A DNA stretch of 64,000 bases. It comes from Megaustenia siamemsis (taxonomy: Eukaryota; Mollusca; Gastropoda; Stylommatophora; Ariophantidae). Location of the stretch: NCBI GenBank assembly GCA_032433765.1, contig JAVIAB010000124.1:93118845-93182844 (forward strand). Direction: 5' to 3'. Shown piece after piece: positions 24,191-37,290 of this stretch (its first letter is position 1; each line of letters starts with the position of its first letter). The position numbers and the translations under genes are program-made. The notes under the pieces are model-generated. The model had not been told where the DNA came from. It saw only the letters and a list, made by a program, of their open reading frames with translations, and searched no databases.

Positions 24191-27100
24191 AGAAAGGCAA
24201 ACGAGGGAGGAAAGAAAGAAAGGCAAACGAAGGAGGAAAGAAAGAAAGGCAAACGAGGGAGGAAAGAAAGAAAGGCAAACGAGGGAGGAAAGCAAGAAAG
24301 AAAGGCAAGCGAGGGAGGAAAGAAAGAAGAGCAAACGAGAAAGGAAAGAAAGAAAGGCAAACGAGGAAGGTAAGAAAGAAAGGCAAACGAGGGAGGAAAA
24401 AAAGAAAGGCAAACGAGGGAGGAAAGAAAGAAAGGCAAACGAGGGAGGAAAGGAAGAAAGGCAAACGAGAAAGGAAAGAAAGAAAGGCAAACGAGAAAGG
24501 AAAGAAAGAAAGGCAAACGAGAAAGGAAAGAAAGAAAAGCAAGCGAGGGAGGAAAGAAAGAAAGGCAAACGAGAAAGGAAAGATAGAAAGGCAAACGAGA
24601 AAGGAAAGAAATAAAGGCAAACGAGGAAGAAAAGAAAGAAAGGCAAACGAGAAAGGAAAGAAAGAAAAGCAAGCGAGGGAGGAAAGAAAGAAAGGCAAAC
24701 GAGAAAGGAAAGAAAGAAAGGCAATCGAGAAAGGAAAGAAAGAAAGGCAAGCGAGGGAGGAAAGAAAGAAAGGCAAACGAGAAAGGAAAGAAAGAAAGGC
24801 AAACGAGGAAGGAAAGAAAGAAAGGCAAACGAGGAATGAAAGAAAGAAAGGCAAACGAGAAAGGAAAGAAAGAAAGGCAAGCGAGGGAGGAAAGAAAGAA
24901 AGGCAAACGGGAAAGGAAAGAAAGAAAGGCAAACGAGGAAGGAAAGAAAGAAAGGCAAACGAGGAAGGAAAGAAAGAAAGGGAAACGAGGAAGGAAAGAA
25001 AGAAAGGCATACGAGGAAGGAAAGAAAGAAAGGCAAACGAGAAAGGAAAGAAAGAAAGGCAAACGAGGAAGGAAAGAAAGAAAGGCAAACGAGGGAGGAA
25101 AGAAAGAAAGGCAAACGAGGAAGGGAAGAAAGAAAGGCAAACGAGGAAGGAAAGGAAGAAAGGCAAACGAGAAAGGAAAGAAAGAAAGGCAAACGAGAAA
25201 GGAAAGAAAGAAAGGCAAACGAGGAAGGAAAGAAAGAAAGGCAAACGAGGGAGGAAAGAAAGAAAGGCAAGCGAGAGAGGAAAGAAAGAAAGGCAAACGA
25301 GAAAGGAAAGAAAGAAATGCAAATGAGAAAGGAAAGAAAGAAAGGCAAACGAGGAAGGATAGAAAGGAAGGCAAACGAGGGAGGAAAGAAAGAAAGGCAA
25401 ACGAGGGAGGAAAGAAAGAAAGGCAAACGAGAAAGGAAAGAAAGAAAGGCAAACGAGGAAGAAAAGAAAGAAAGGCAAACGAGAAAGGAAAGAAAGAAAA
25501 GCAAGCGAGGGAGGAAAGAAAGGCAAACGAGTTAGGAAAGAAAGAAAGGCAAACGAGCAAGAAAAGAAAGAAAGGCAAACGAGAAAGGAAAGAAAGAAAG
25601 GCAAACGAGGAAGGAAAGAAAGAAAGGCAAACGAGAAAGTAAAGAAAGAAAGCTAAACGAGGAAGGGAAGAAAGAAAGGCAAACGAGGAAGGAAAGAAAG
25701 AAAGGCAAACGAGAAAGGAAAGAAAGAAAGGCAAACGAGAAAGGAAAGAAAGAAAGGCAAACGAGGAAGAAAAGAAAGAAAGGCAAACGAGAAAGGAAAG
25801 AAAGGCAAACAAGAAAGGAAAGAAAGAAAAGCAAGCGAGGGAGGAAAGAAAGAAAGGCAAACGAGATAGGAAAGAAAGAAAGGCAAACGAGAAAGGAAAG
25901 AAAGAAAGGCAAACGAGGAAGGAAAGAAAGAAAGGCAAACGAGAAAGGAAAGAAAGGCAAACAAGAAAGGAAAGAAAGAAAAGCAAGCGAGGAAGAAAGA
26001 AAGAAAGGCAAACGAGAAAGGAGAGAAGGAAGGCAAACGAGAAAGGAAAGAAAGAAAAGCAAGCGAAGGAGGAAAGAAAGAAAGGCAAACGAGAAAGGAA
26101 AGAAAGAAAGGCAAACGAGAAAGGAAAGAAAGAAAGGCAAACGAGGAAGAAAAGAAAGAAAGGAAAACGAGGAAGGAAAGAAAGAAAAGCAAGCGAGGGA
26201 GGAAAGAAAGAAAGGCAAACGAGATAGGAAAGAAAGAAAGGCAAACGAGAAATAAAAGAAAGAAAGGCAAACGAGGAAGGAAAGAAAGAAAGGCAAACGA
26301 GGAAGAAAGGAAAGTAAGGCAAACGAGAAAAGAAAGAAAGAAAAGCAAGCGAGGGAGGAAAGAAAGAAAGGCAAACGAGAAAGGAAAGAAAGAAAGGCAA
26401 ACGAGAACGGAAAGAAAGAAAAGCAAGCGAGTGAGGAAAGAAAGAAAGGCAAACGAGGGAGGAAAGAAAGAAAGGCAAACGAAGGAGGAAAGAAAGAAAG
26501 GCAAACGAGGGAGGAAAGAAAGAAAGGCAAACGAGGGAGGAAAGCAAGAAAGAAAGGCAAGCGAGGGAGGAAAGAAAGAAGAGCAAACGAGAAAGGAAAG
26601 AAAGAAAGGCAAACGAGGAAGGTAAGAAAGAAAGGCAAACGAGGGAGGAAAAAAAGAAAGGCAAACGAGGGAGGAAAGAAAGAAAGGCAAACGAGGGAGG
26701 AAAGGAAGAAAGGCAAACGAGAAAGGAAAGAAAGAAAGGCAAACGAGAAAGGAAAGAAAGAAAGGCAAACGAGAAAGGAAAGAAAGAAAAGCAAGCGAGG
26801 GAGGAAAGAAAGAAAGGCAAACGAGAAAGGAAAGATAGAAAGGCAAACGAGAAAGGAAAGAAATAAAGGCAAACGAGGAAGAAAAGAAAGAAAGGCAAAC
26901 GAGAAAGGAAAGAAAGAAAAGCAAGCGAGGGAGGAAAGAAAGAAAGGCAAACGAGAAAGGAAAGAAAGAAAGGCAATCGAGAAAGGAAAGAAAGAAAGGC
27001 AAGCGAGGGAGGAAAGAAAGAAAGGCAAACGAGAAAGGAAAGAAAGAAAGGCAAACGAGGAAGGAAAGAAAGAAAGGCAAACGAGGAATGAAAGAAAGAA

Positions 27101-30100
27101 AGGCAAACGAGAAAGGAAAGAAAGAAAGGCAAGCGAGGGAGGAAAGAAAGAAAGGCAAACGGGAAAGGAAAGAAAGAAAGGCAAACGAGGAAGGAAAGAA
27201 AGAAAGGCAAACGAGGAAGGAAAGAAAGAAAGGGAAACGAGGAAGGAAAGAAAGAAAGGCATACGAGGAAGGAAAGAAAGAAAGGCAAACGAGAAAGGAA
27301 AGAAAGAAAGGCAAACGAGGAAGGAAAGAAAGAAAGGCAAACGAGGGAGGAAAGAAAGAAAGGCAAACGAGGAAGGGAAGAAAGAAAGGCAAACGAGGAA
27401 GGAAAGGAAGAAAGGCAAACGAGAAAGGAAAGAAAGAAAGGCAAACGAGAAAGGAAAGAAAGAAAGGCAAACGAGGAAGGAAAGAAAGAAAGGCAAACGA
27501 GGGAGGAAAGAAAGAAAGGCAAGCGAGAGAGGAAAGAAAGAAAGGCAAACGAGAAAGGAAAGAAAGAAATGCAAATGAGAAAGGAAAGAAAGAAAGGCAA
27601 ACGAGGAAGGATAGAAAGGAAGGCAAACGAGGGAGGAAAGAAAGAAAGGCAAACGAGGGAGGAAAGAAAGAAAGGCAAACGAGAAAGGAAAGAAAGAAAG
27701 GCAAACGAGGAAGAAAAGAAAGAAAGGCAAACGAGAAAGGAAAGAAAGAAAAGCAAGCGAGGGAGGAAAGAAAGGCAAACGAGTTAGGAAAGAAAGAAAG
27801 GCAAACGAGCAAGAAAAGAAAGAAAGGCAAACGAGAAAGGAAAGAAAGAAAGGCAAACGAGGAAGGAAATAAAGAAAGGTAAACGAGAAAGGAATGAAAG
27901 AAAGGCAAGCGAGAAAGGAAAGAAAGAAAGGCAAACGAGAAGGAAGAAAGAAAGGCAAACGAGAAAGGAAAGAAAGAAAAGCAAGCGAAGGAGGAAAGAA
28001 AGAAAGGAAAACGAGAAAGGAAAGAAAGAAAAGCAAGCGAGAAAGGAAAGAAAGAAAGGCAAACGAGGAAGGAAAGAAAGAAAGGCAAACGAGAAAGGAA
28101 AGAAAGAAAGGCAAACGAGGAAGGAAAGAAAGAAAGGCAAACGAGAAAGGAATGAAAGAAAGGCAAACGAGAAAGGAAAGAAAGAAAAGCAAGCGAGGGA
28201 GGAAAGAAAGAAAGGCAAGCGAGGGAGGAAAGAAAGAAAGGCAAACTAGAAAGGAAAGAAAGAAAGGCAAACGAGGAAGAAAAGAAAGCAAGGCAAACGA
28301 GGAAGAAAAGAAAGCAAGGCAAACGAGAAAGGAAAGAAAGAAAAGCAAGAGAGGGAGGAAAGAAAGAAAGGCAAACAAGAAAGGAAAGAAAGAAAAGAAA
28401 GCGAGGGAGGAAAGAAAGAAAGGAAAACAAGAAAGGAAAGAAAGAAAAGCAAGAGAGGGAGGAAAGAAAGAAAGGCAAACGAGAAAAAAAGAAAGAACGG
28501 CAAACGTGAAAAGAAAGAAAGAAAAGCAAGCGAGGGAAGAAAGAAAGAAAGGTAAACGAGAAAGGAAAGAAAGAAAGGCAAACGAGAAAGGAAAGTAAGA
28601 AAAGTAAGCGAGGGAGGAAAGAAAGAAAGGCAAACGAGAAAAAAAAGAAAGAATGGCAAACGAGAAAGTAAAGAAAGAAAAGCAAGCGAGGGAGGAAAGA
28701 AAGAAAGGCAAACGGAAAGGAAAGAAAGAAAGGCAAACGAGAAAGGAAAGAAAGAAAGGCAAGCGAGGGAGGAAAGAAAGAAAGGCAAACGAGAAAGGAA
28801 AGAAAGAAAGCCAAACGAGGAAGGAAAGAAAGAAAGGCAAACGAGGAAGGAAAGAAAGAAAGGCAAACGAGAAAGGAAAGAAAGAATGGCAAACGAGGAA
28901 GAAAAGAAAGGCAAACGAGAAAGGAAAGAAAGAAAGGCAAACGAGAAAGGAAAGAAAGAAAGACAAACGAGAAAGGAAAGAAAGAAAGGCAAACGAGAAA
29001 GGAAAGAAAGGCAAACAAGAAAGGAAAGAAAGAAAGGCAAACGAGGGAGGAAAAAAAGAAAGGCAAACGAGGGAGGAAAGAAAGAAAGGCAAACGAGGAG
29101 GAAAGCAAGAAAGAAAGGCAAGCGAGGGAGGAAAGAAAGAAAGCAAACGAGAAAGGAAAGAAAGAAAGGCAAACGAGGAAGGAAAGAAAGAAAGGCAAAC
29201 GAGGGAGGAAAAAAAGAAAGGCAAACGAGGGAGGAAAGAAAGAAAGGCAAACGAGGAGGAAAGAAAGAAAGGCAAACGAGAAAGGAAAGAAAGAAAGGCA
29301 AACGAGAAAGGAAAGAAAGAAAGGCAAGCGAGGGAGGAAAGAAAGAAAGGCAAACGAGAAAGGAAAGAAAGAAAGGCAAACGAGAAAGGAAAGAAAGAAA
29401 GGCAAACGAGGAAGAAAAGAAAGAAAGGCAAACGAGAAAGGAAAGAAAGAAAAGCAAGCGAGGGAAGAAAGAAAGAAAGGCAAACGAGAAGGAAAGAAAG
29501 AAAGGCAAACGAGAAAGGAAAGAAAGAAAGGCAAGCGAGGGAGGAAAGAAAGAAAGGCAAACGAGAAAGGAAGAAAGAAAGGCAAACGAGGAAGGAAAGA
29601 AAGAAAGGCAAACGAGGAAGGAAAGAAAGAAAGGCAAACGAGAAAGGAAAGAAAGAAAGGCAAGCGAGGGAGGAAAGAAAGAAAGGCAAACGGGAAAGGA
29701 AAGAAAGAAAGGCAAACGAGGAAGGAAAGAAAGAAAGGCAAACGAGGAAGGAAAGAAAGAAAGGGAAACGAGGAGGAAAGAAAGAAAGGCAAACGAGGAA
29801 GGAAAGAAAGAAAGGCAAACGAGAAAGGAAAGAAAGAAAGGCAAACGAGGAAAGGAAAGAAAGAAAGGCAAACGAGAAAGGAAAGAAAGAAAGCAAGCGA
29901 GGGAGGAAAGAAAGAAAGGCAAACGAGAAAGGAAAGAAAGAAAGGCAAACGAGCAAGAAAAGAAAGAAAGGCAAACGAGAAAGGAAAGAAAGAAAGGCAA
30001 ACGAGGAAGGAAAGAAAGAAAGGCAAACGAGAAAGGAAAGAAAGAAAGGCAAGCGAGGGAGGAAAGAAAGAAAGGCAAACGAGAAAGGAAAGAAAGAAAG

Positions 30101-30468
30101 GCAAACGAGGAAGAAAAGAAAGCAAGGCAAACGAGGAAGAAAAGAAAGCAAGGCAAACGAGAAAGGAAGAAAGAAAGAAAGCAAGCGAGGGAGGAAAGAA
30201 AGAAAGGCAAACGAGTTAGGAAAGAAAGAAAGGCAAACGAGAAAGAAAGAAAGAAAGGCAAACGAGAAAGGAAAGAAAGAAAGGCAAACGAGGAAGGAAA
30301 GAAAGAAAGGCAAACGAGAAGGAAAGAAAGAAAGGCAAACGAGAAAGGAAAGAAAGAAAGGCAAACGAGAAAGGAAAGACAGAAATGCAAACGAGAAAGG
30401 AAAGAAAGAAAAGCAAGCGAGGGAGATAAGAAAGAAAGGCAAGCGAGGGAGGAAAGAAAGAAAGGCAA

Positions 30469-32676
30469 ACTAGAAAGGAAAGAAAGAAAGGCAAACGAGG
30501 AAGAAAGAAAGCAAGGCGAACGAGGAAGAAAAGAAAGCAAGGCAAACGAGAAAGGAAAGAAAAAAAGCAAGCGAGGGAGGAAAGAAAGAAAGGCAAACGA
30601 GAAAGGAAAGAAAGAAAGGCAAACGAGGAAGAAAAGAAAGAAAGGCAAACAAGAAAGGAAAGAAAGAAAAGCAAGCGAGAGAGGAAAGAAAGAAAGGCAA
30701 ACGAGAAAAAAAAAGAAAGAAAGGCAAACGAGAAAGGAAAGAAAGAAAAGCAAGCGAGGGAGGAAAGAAAGAAAGGTAAACGAGAAAGGAAAGAAAAAAG
30801 GCAAACGAGAAAGGAAAGAAAGAAAGGCAAGCGAGGGAGGAAAGAAAGAAAGGCAAACGAGAAAGGAAAGAAAGAAAAGCAAGCGAGGGAGGAAAGAAAG
30901 AAAGGCAAACGAGATAGGAAAGAAAGAAAGGCAAACGAGAAAGGAAAGAAAGAAAGGCAAACGAGGAAGGAAAGAAAGAAAGGCAAACGAGGAAGAAAGG
31001 AAAGTAAGGCAAACGAGAAAGAAAGAAAGAAAAGCAAGCGAGGGAGGAAAGAAAGAAAGGCAAACGAGAAAGGAAAGAAAGAAAGGCAAACGAGAAAGGA
31101 AAGAAAGAAAGCAAGCGAGGGAGGAAAGAAAGAAAGGCAAACGAGGGAGGAAAGAAAGAAAGGCAAACGAAGGAGGAAAGAAAGAAAGGCAAGCGAGGGA
31201 GGAAAGAAAGAAAGGCAAACGAGGGAGGAAAGCAAGAAAGAAAGGCAAGCGAGGGAGGAAAGAAAGAAGAGCAAACGAGGGAGGAAAGAAAGAAAGGCAA
31301 ACGAGGAAGGGAAGAAAGAAAGGCAAACGAGGAAGGAAAGGAAGAAAGGCAAACGAGAAAGGAAAGAAAGAAAGGCAAACGAGAAAGGAAAGAAAGAAAG
31401 GCAAACGAGGAATGAAAGAAAGAAAGGCAAACGAGGGAGGAAAGAAAGAAAGGCAAGCGAGAGAGGAAAGAAAGAAAGGCAAACGAGAAAGGAAAGAAAG
31501 AAAGGCAAACGAGAAAGGAAAGAAAGAAAGGCAAACGAGGAAGGAAAGAAAGAAAGGCAAACGAGGGAGGAAAGAAAGAAAGGCAAACGAGAAAGGAAAG
31601 AAAGAAAAGCAAGCGAGGGAGGAAAGAAAGAAAGGCAAACGAGTTAGGAAAGAAAGAAAGGCAAACGAGCAAGAAAAGAAAGAAAGGCAAACGAGAAAGG
31701 AAAGAAAGAAAGGCAAACGAGGAAGGAAATAAAGAAAGGTAAACGAGAAAGGAATGAAAGAAAGGCAAACGAGAAAGGAAAGAAAGAAAGGCAAACGAGA
31801 AAGGAAAGACAGAAATGCAAACGAGAAAGGAAAGAATGAAATGCTAGCGAGGGAGGAAAGAAAGAAAGGCAAGCGAGGGAGGAAAGAAAGAAAGGCAAAC
31901 TAGAAAGAAAGAAAGAAAGGCAAACGAGGAAGAAAGAAAGCAAGGCAAACGAGGAAGAAAAGAAAGCAAGGCAAACGAGAAAGGAAAGAAAGAAAGAAAA
32001 GCAAGCGAGGGAGGAAAGAAAGAAAGGCAAACGAGTTAGGAAAGAAAGAAAGGCAAACGAGCAAGAAAAGAAAGAAAGGCAAACGAGAAAGGAAAGAAAG
32101 AAAGGCAAACGAGGAAGGAAAGAAAGAAAGGTAAACGAGAAAGGAATGAAAGAAAGGCAAACGAGAAAGGAAAGAAAGAAAGGCAAACGAGAAGGAAAGA
32201 CAGAAATGCAAACGAGAAAGGAAAGAAGGAAAAGCAAGCGAGGGAGATAGAAAGAAAGGCAAGCGAGGGAGGAAAGAAAGAAAGGCAAACTAGAAAGAAA
32301 AGAAAGAAAGGCAAACGAGGAAGAAAAGAAAGCAAGGCAAACGAGGAAGAAAAGAAAGCAAGGCAAACGAGAAAGGAAAGAAAGAAAAGCAAGCGAGGGA
32401 GGAAAGAAAGAAAGGCAAACGAGAAAGGAAAGAAAGAAAGGCAAACGAGGAAGGAAAGAAAGAAAGGCAAACGAGGGAGGAAAGAAAGAAAAGCAAGCGA
32501 GAGAGGAAAGAAAGAAAGGCAAACGAGAAAGGAAAGAAAGAAAGGCAAACGAGAAAGGAAAGAAAGAAAGGCAAACGAGGAAGGAAAGAAAGAAAGGCAA
32601 ACGAGGAAGGAAAGAAAGAAAGGCAAACGAGGGAGGAAAGAAAGAAAGGCAAGCGAGGGTGGAAAGAAAGAAAGGC
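30469..32676. repeat. Higher-order block, copy 2 of 4
   Basis: It carries the same ordered variants as copy 1, shifted by about 9.18 kb: GAGTTAGG near 31641, AATGCTAGCG near 31840, GAGTTAGG near 32035 and GAGGGTGG near 32657. It contains more single-base shortenings of A and G runs than the other copies, for example at 30508, 31019, 31109, 31910 and 32249. Confidence 0.78.
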
Positions 32677-35075
32677 AAACAAGAAAGGAAAGAAAGAAAA
32701 GCAAGCGAGGGAGGAAAGAAAGAAAGGCAAACGAGAAAAAAAGAAAGAAAGGCAAACGAGAAAGGAAAGAAAGAAAAGCAAGCGAGGGAGGAAAGAAAGA
32801 AAGGCAAACGAGAAAAAAAAGAAAGAAAGGCAAACGAGGAAGGAAAGAAAGAAAGGCAAACGAGGAAGGAAAGAAAGAAAGGCAAATGAGAAGGAAAGAA
32901 AGAAAGGAAAACGAGAAAGGAAAGAAAGAAAAGCAAGCGAGGGAGGAAAGAAAGAAAGGCAAACGAGAAAGAAAAAAAGAAAGGCAAACGAGAAAAAAAA
33001 GAAAGAAAGAAAGCGAGGAGGAAAGAAAGAAAGGAAAACGAGAAAGGAAAGAAAGAAAAGCAAGCGAGGAGGAAAGAAAGAAAGGCAAAAGAGAAAGGAA
33101 AGAAAGAAAGGCAACGAGGGTGGAAAGAAAGAAAGGCAAACAAGAAAGAAAGAAAGAAAAGCAAGCGAGGGAGGAAAGAAAGGCAAACGAGAAAAAAAAA
33201 GAAAGAAAGGCAAACGAGAAAGGAAAGAAAGAAAAGCAAGCGAGGGAGGAAAGAAAGAAAGGCAAACGGGAAAGGAAAGAAAGAAAGGCAAACGAGGGAG
33301 GAAAGAAAGAAAGGCAAACGAAGGAGGAAAGAAAGAAAGGCAAACGAGGGAGGAAAGAAAGAAAGGCAAACGAGGGAGAAAGCAAGAAAGAAAGGCAAGC
33401 GAGGGAGGAAAGAAAGAAGAGCAAACGAGAAAGGAAAGAAAGAAAGGCAAACGAGGAAGGTAAGAAAGAAAGGCAAACGAGGGAGGAAAAAAGAAAGGCA
33501 AACGAGGGAGGAAAGAAAGAAAGGCAAACGAGGGAGGAAAGGAAGAAAGGCAAACGAGAAAGGAAAGAAAGAAAGGCAAACGAGAAAGGAAAGAAAGAAA
33601 GGCAAACGAGAAAGGAAAGAAAGAAAAGCAAGCGAGGGAGGAAAGAAAGAAAGGCAAACGAGAAAGGAAAGATAGAAAGGCAAACGAGAAAGGAAAGAAA
33701 TAAAGGCAAACGAGGAAGAAAAGAAAGAAAGGCAAACGAGAAAGGAAAGAAAGAAAGCAAGCGAGGGAGGAAAGAAAGAAAGGCAAACGAGAAAGGAAGA
33801 AAGAAAGGCAATCGAGAAAGGAAAGAAAGAAAGGCAAGCGAGGGAGGAAAGAAAGAAAGGCAAACGAGAAAGGAAAGAAAGAAAGGCAAACGAGGAAGGA
33901 AAGAAAGAAAGGCAAACGAGGAATGAAAGAAAGAAAGGCAAACGAGAAAGGAAAGAAAGAAAGGCAAGCGAGGGAGGAAAGAAAGAAAGGCAAACGGGAA
34001 AGGAAAGAAAGAAAGGCAAACGAGGAAGGAAAGAAAGAAAGGCAAACGAGGAAGGAAAGAAAGAAAGGGAAACGAGGAAGGAAAGAAAGAAAGGCATACG
34101 AGGAAGGAAAGAAAGAAAGGCAAACGAGAAAGGAAAGAAAGAAAGGCAAACGAGGAAGGAAAGAAAGAAAGGCAAACGAGGAGGAAAGAAAGAAAGGCAA
34201 ACGAGGAAGGGAAGAAAGAAAGGCAAACGAGGAAGAAAGGAAGAAAGGCAAACGAGAAAGGAAAGAAAGAAAGGCAAACGAGAAAGGAAAGAAAGAAAGG
34301 CAAACGAGGAGGAAAGAAAGAAAGGCAAACGAGGGAGGAAAGAAAGAAAGGCAAGCGAGAGAGGAAAGAAAGAAAGGCAAACGAGAAAGGAAAGAAAGAA
34401 ATGCAAATGAGAAAGGAAAGAAAGAAAGGCAAACGAGGAAGGATAGAAAGGAAGGCAAACGAGGGAGGAAAGAAAGAAAGGCAAACGAGGGAGGAAAGAA
34501 AGAAAGGCAAACGAGAAAGGAAAGAAAGAAAGGCAAACGAGGAAGAAAAGAAAGAAAGGCAAACGAGAAAGGAAAGAAAGAAAAGCAGCGAGGGAGGAAA
34601 GAAAGGCAAACGAGTTAGGAAAGAAAGAAAGGCAAACGAGCAAGAAAAGAAAGAAAGGCAAACGAGAAAGGAAAGAAAGAAAGGCAAACGAGGAAGGAAA
34701 TAAAGAAAGGTAAACGAGAAAGGAATGAAAGAAAGGCAAGCGAGAAAGGAAAGAAAGAAAGGCAAACGAGAAAGGAGAGAAAGAAAGGCAAACGAGAAGG
34801 AAAGAAAGAAAAGCAAGCGAAGGAGGAAAGAAAGAAAGGAAAACGAGAAAGGAAAGAAGAAAAGCAAGCGAGAAAGGAAAGAAAGAAAGGCAAACGAGGA
34901 AGGAAAGAAAGAAAGGCAAACGAGAAAGGAAAGAAAGAAAGGCAAACGAGGAAGGAAAGAAAGAAAGGCAAACGAGAAAGGAATGAAAGAAAGGCAAACG
35001 AGAAAGGAAAGAAAGAAAAGCAAGCGAGGGAGGAAAGAAAGAAAGGCAAGCGAGGGAGGAAAGAAAGAAAGGCAA

Positions 35076-37290
35076 ACTAGAAAGGAAAGAAAGAAAGGCA
35101 AACGAGGAAGAAAAGAAAGCAAGGCGAACGAGGAAGAAAAGAAAGCAAGGCAAACGAGAAAGGAAAGAAAAAAAGCAAGCGAGGGAGGAAAGAAAGAAAG
35201 GCAAACGAGAAAGGAAAGAAAGAAAGGCAAACGAGGAAGAAAAGAAAGAAAGGCAAACAAGAAAGGAAAGAAAGAAAAGCAAGCGAGAGAGGAAAGAAAG
35301 AAAGGCAAACGAGAAAAAAAAAGAAAGAAAGGCAAACGAGAAAGGAAAGAAAGAAAAGCAAGCGAGGGAGGAAAGAAAGAAAGGTAAACGAGAAAGGAAA
35401 GAAAAAAGGCAAACGAGAAAGGAAAGAAAGAAAGGCAAGCGAGGGAGGAAAGAAAGAAAGGCAAACGAGAAAGGAAAGAAAGAAAAGCAAGCGAGGGAGG
35501 AAAGAAAGAAAGGCAAACGAGATAGGAAAGAAAGAAAGGCAAACGAGAAAGGAAAGAAAGAAAGGCAAACGAGGAAGGAAAGAAAGAAAGGCAAACGAGG
35601 AAGAAAGGAAAGTAAGGCAAACGAGAAAAGAAAGAAAGAAAAGCAAGCGAGGGAGGAAAGAAAGAAAGGCAAACGAGAAAGGAAAGAAAGAAAGGCAAAC
35701 GAGAAAGGAAAGAAAGAAAAGCAAGCGAGGGAGGAAAGAAAGAAAGGCAAACGAGGGAGGAAAGAAAGAAAGGCAAACGAAGGAGGAAAGAAAGAAAGGC
35801 AAGCGAGGGAGGAAAGAAAGAAAGGCAAACGAGGGAGGAAAGCAAGAAAGAAAGGCAAGCGAGGGAGGAAAGAAAGAAGAGCAAACGAGGGAGGAAAGAA
35901 AGAAAGGCAAACGAGGAAGGGAAGAAAGAAAGGCAAACGAGGAAGGAAAGGAAGAAAGGCAAACGAGAAAGGAAAGAAAGAAAGGCAAACGAGAAAGGAA
36001 AGAAAGAAAGGCAAACGAGGAATGAAAGAAAGAAAGGCAAACGAGGGAGGAAAGAAAGAAAGGCAAGCGAGAGAGGAAAGAAAGAAAGGCAAACGAGAAA
36101 GGAAAGAAAGAAAGGCAAACGAGAAAGGAAAGAAAGAAAGGCAAACGAGGAAGGAAAGAAAGAAAGGCAAACGAGGGAGGAAAGAAAGAAAGGCAAACGA
36201 GAAAGGAAAGAAAGAAAAGCAAGCGAGGGAGGAAAGAAAGAAAGGCAAACGAGTTAGGAAAGAAAGAAAGGCAAACGAGCAAGAAAAGAAAGAAAGGCAA
36301 ACGAGAAAGGAAAGAAAGAAAGGCAAACGAGGAAGGAAATAAAGAAAGGTAAACGAGAAAGGAATGAAAGAAAGGCAAACGAGAAAGGAAAGAAAGAAAG
36401 GCAAACGAGAAAGGAAAGACAGAAATGCAAACGAGAAAGGAAAGAATGAAATGCTAGCGAGGGAGGAAAGAAAGAAAGGCAAGCGAGGGAGGAAAGAAAG
36501 AAAGGCAAACTAGAAAGAAAAGAAAGAAAGGCAAACGAGGAAGAAAAGAAAGCAAGGCAAACGAGGAAGAAAAGAAAGCAAGGCAAACGAGAAAGGAAAG
36601 AAAGAAAGAAAAGCAAGCGAGGGAGGAAAGAAAGAAAGGCAAACGAGTTAGGAAAGAAAGAAAGGCAAACGAGCAAGAAAAGAAAGAAAGGCAAACGAGA
36701 AAGGAAAGAAAGAAAGGCAAACGAGGAAGGAAAGAAAGAAAGGTAAACGAGAAAGGAATGAAAGAAAGGCAAACGAGAAAGGAAAGAAAGAAAGGCAAAC
36801 GAGAAAGGAAAGACAGAAATGCAAACGAGAAAGGAAAGAAGGAAAAGCAAGCGAGGGAGATAAGAAAGAAAGGCAAGCGAGGGAGGAAAGAAAGAAAGGC
36901 AAACTAGAAAGAAAAGAAAGAAAGGCAAACGAGGAAGAAAAGAAAGCAAGGCAAACGAGGAAGAAAAGAAAGCAAGGCAAACGAGAAAGGAAAGAAAGAA
37001 AAGCAAGCGAGGGAGGAAAGAAAGAAAGGCAAACGAGAAAGGAAAGAAAGAAAGGCAAACGAGGAAGGAAAGAAAGAAAGGCAAACGAGGGAGGAAAGAA
37101 AGAAAGGCAAGCGAGAGAGGAAAGAAAGAAAGGCAAACGAGAAAGGAAAGAAAGAAAGGCAAACGAGAAAGGAAAGAAAGAAAGGCAAACGAGGAAGGAA
37201 AGAAAGAAAGGCAAACGAGGGAGGAAAGAAAGAAAGGCAAACGAGGGAGGAAAGAAAGAAAGGCAAGCGAGGGTGGAAAGAAAGAAAGGC
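35076..37290. repeat. Higher-order block, copy 3 of 4
   Basis: It carries the same ordered variants, shifted by about 4.61 kb from copy 2 and 13.79 kb from copy 1: AGGCGAACG near 35125, GAGTTAGG near 36251, AATGCTAGCG near 36450, GAGTTAGG near 36649 and GAGGGTGG near 37271. Confidence 0.8.
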
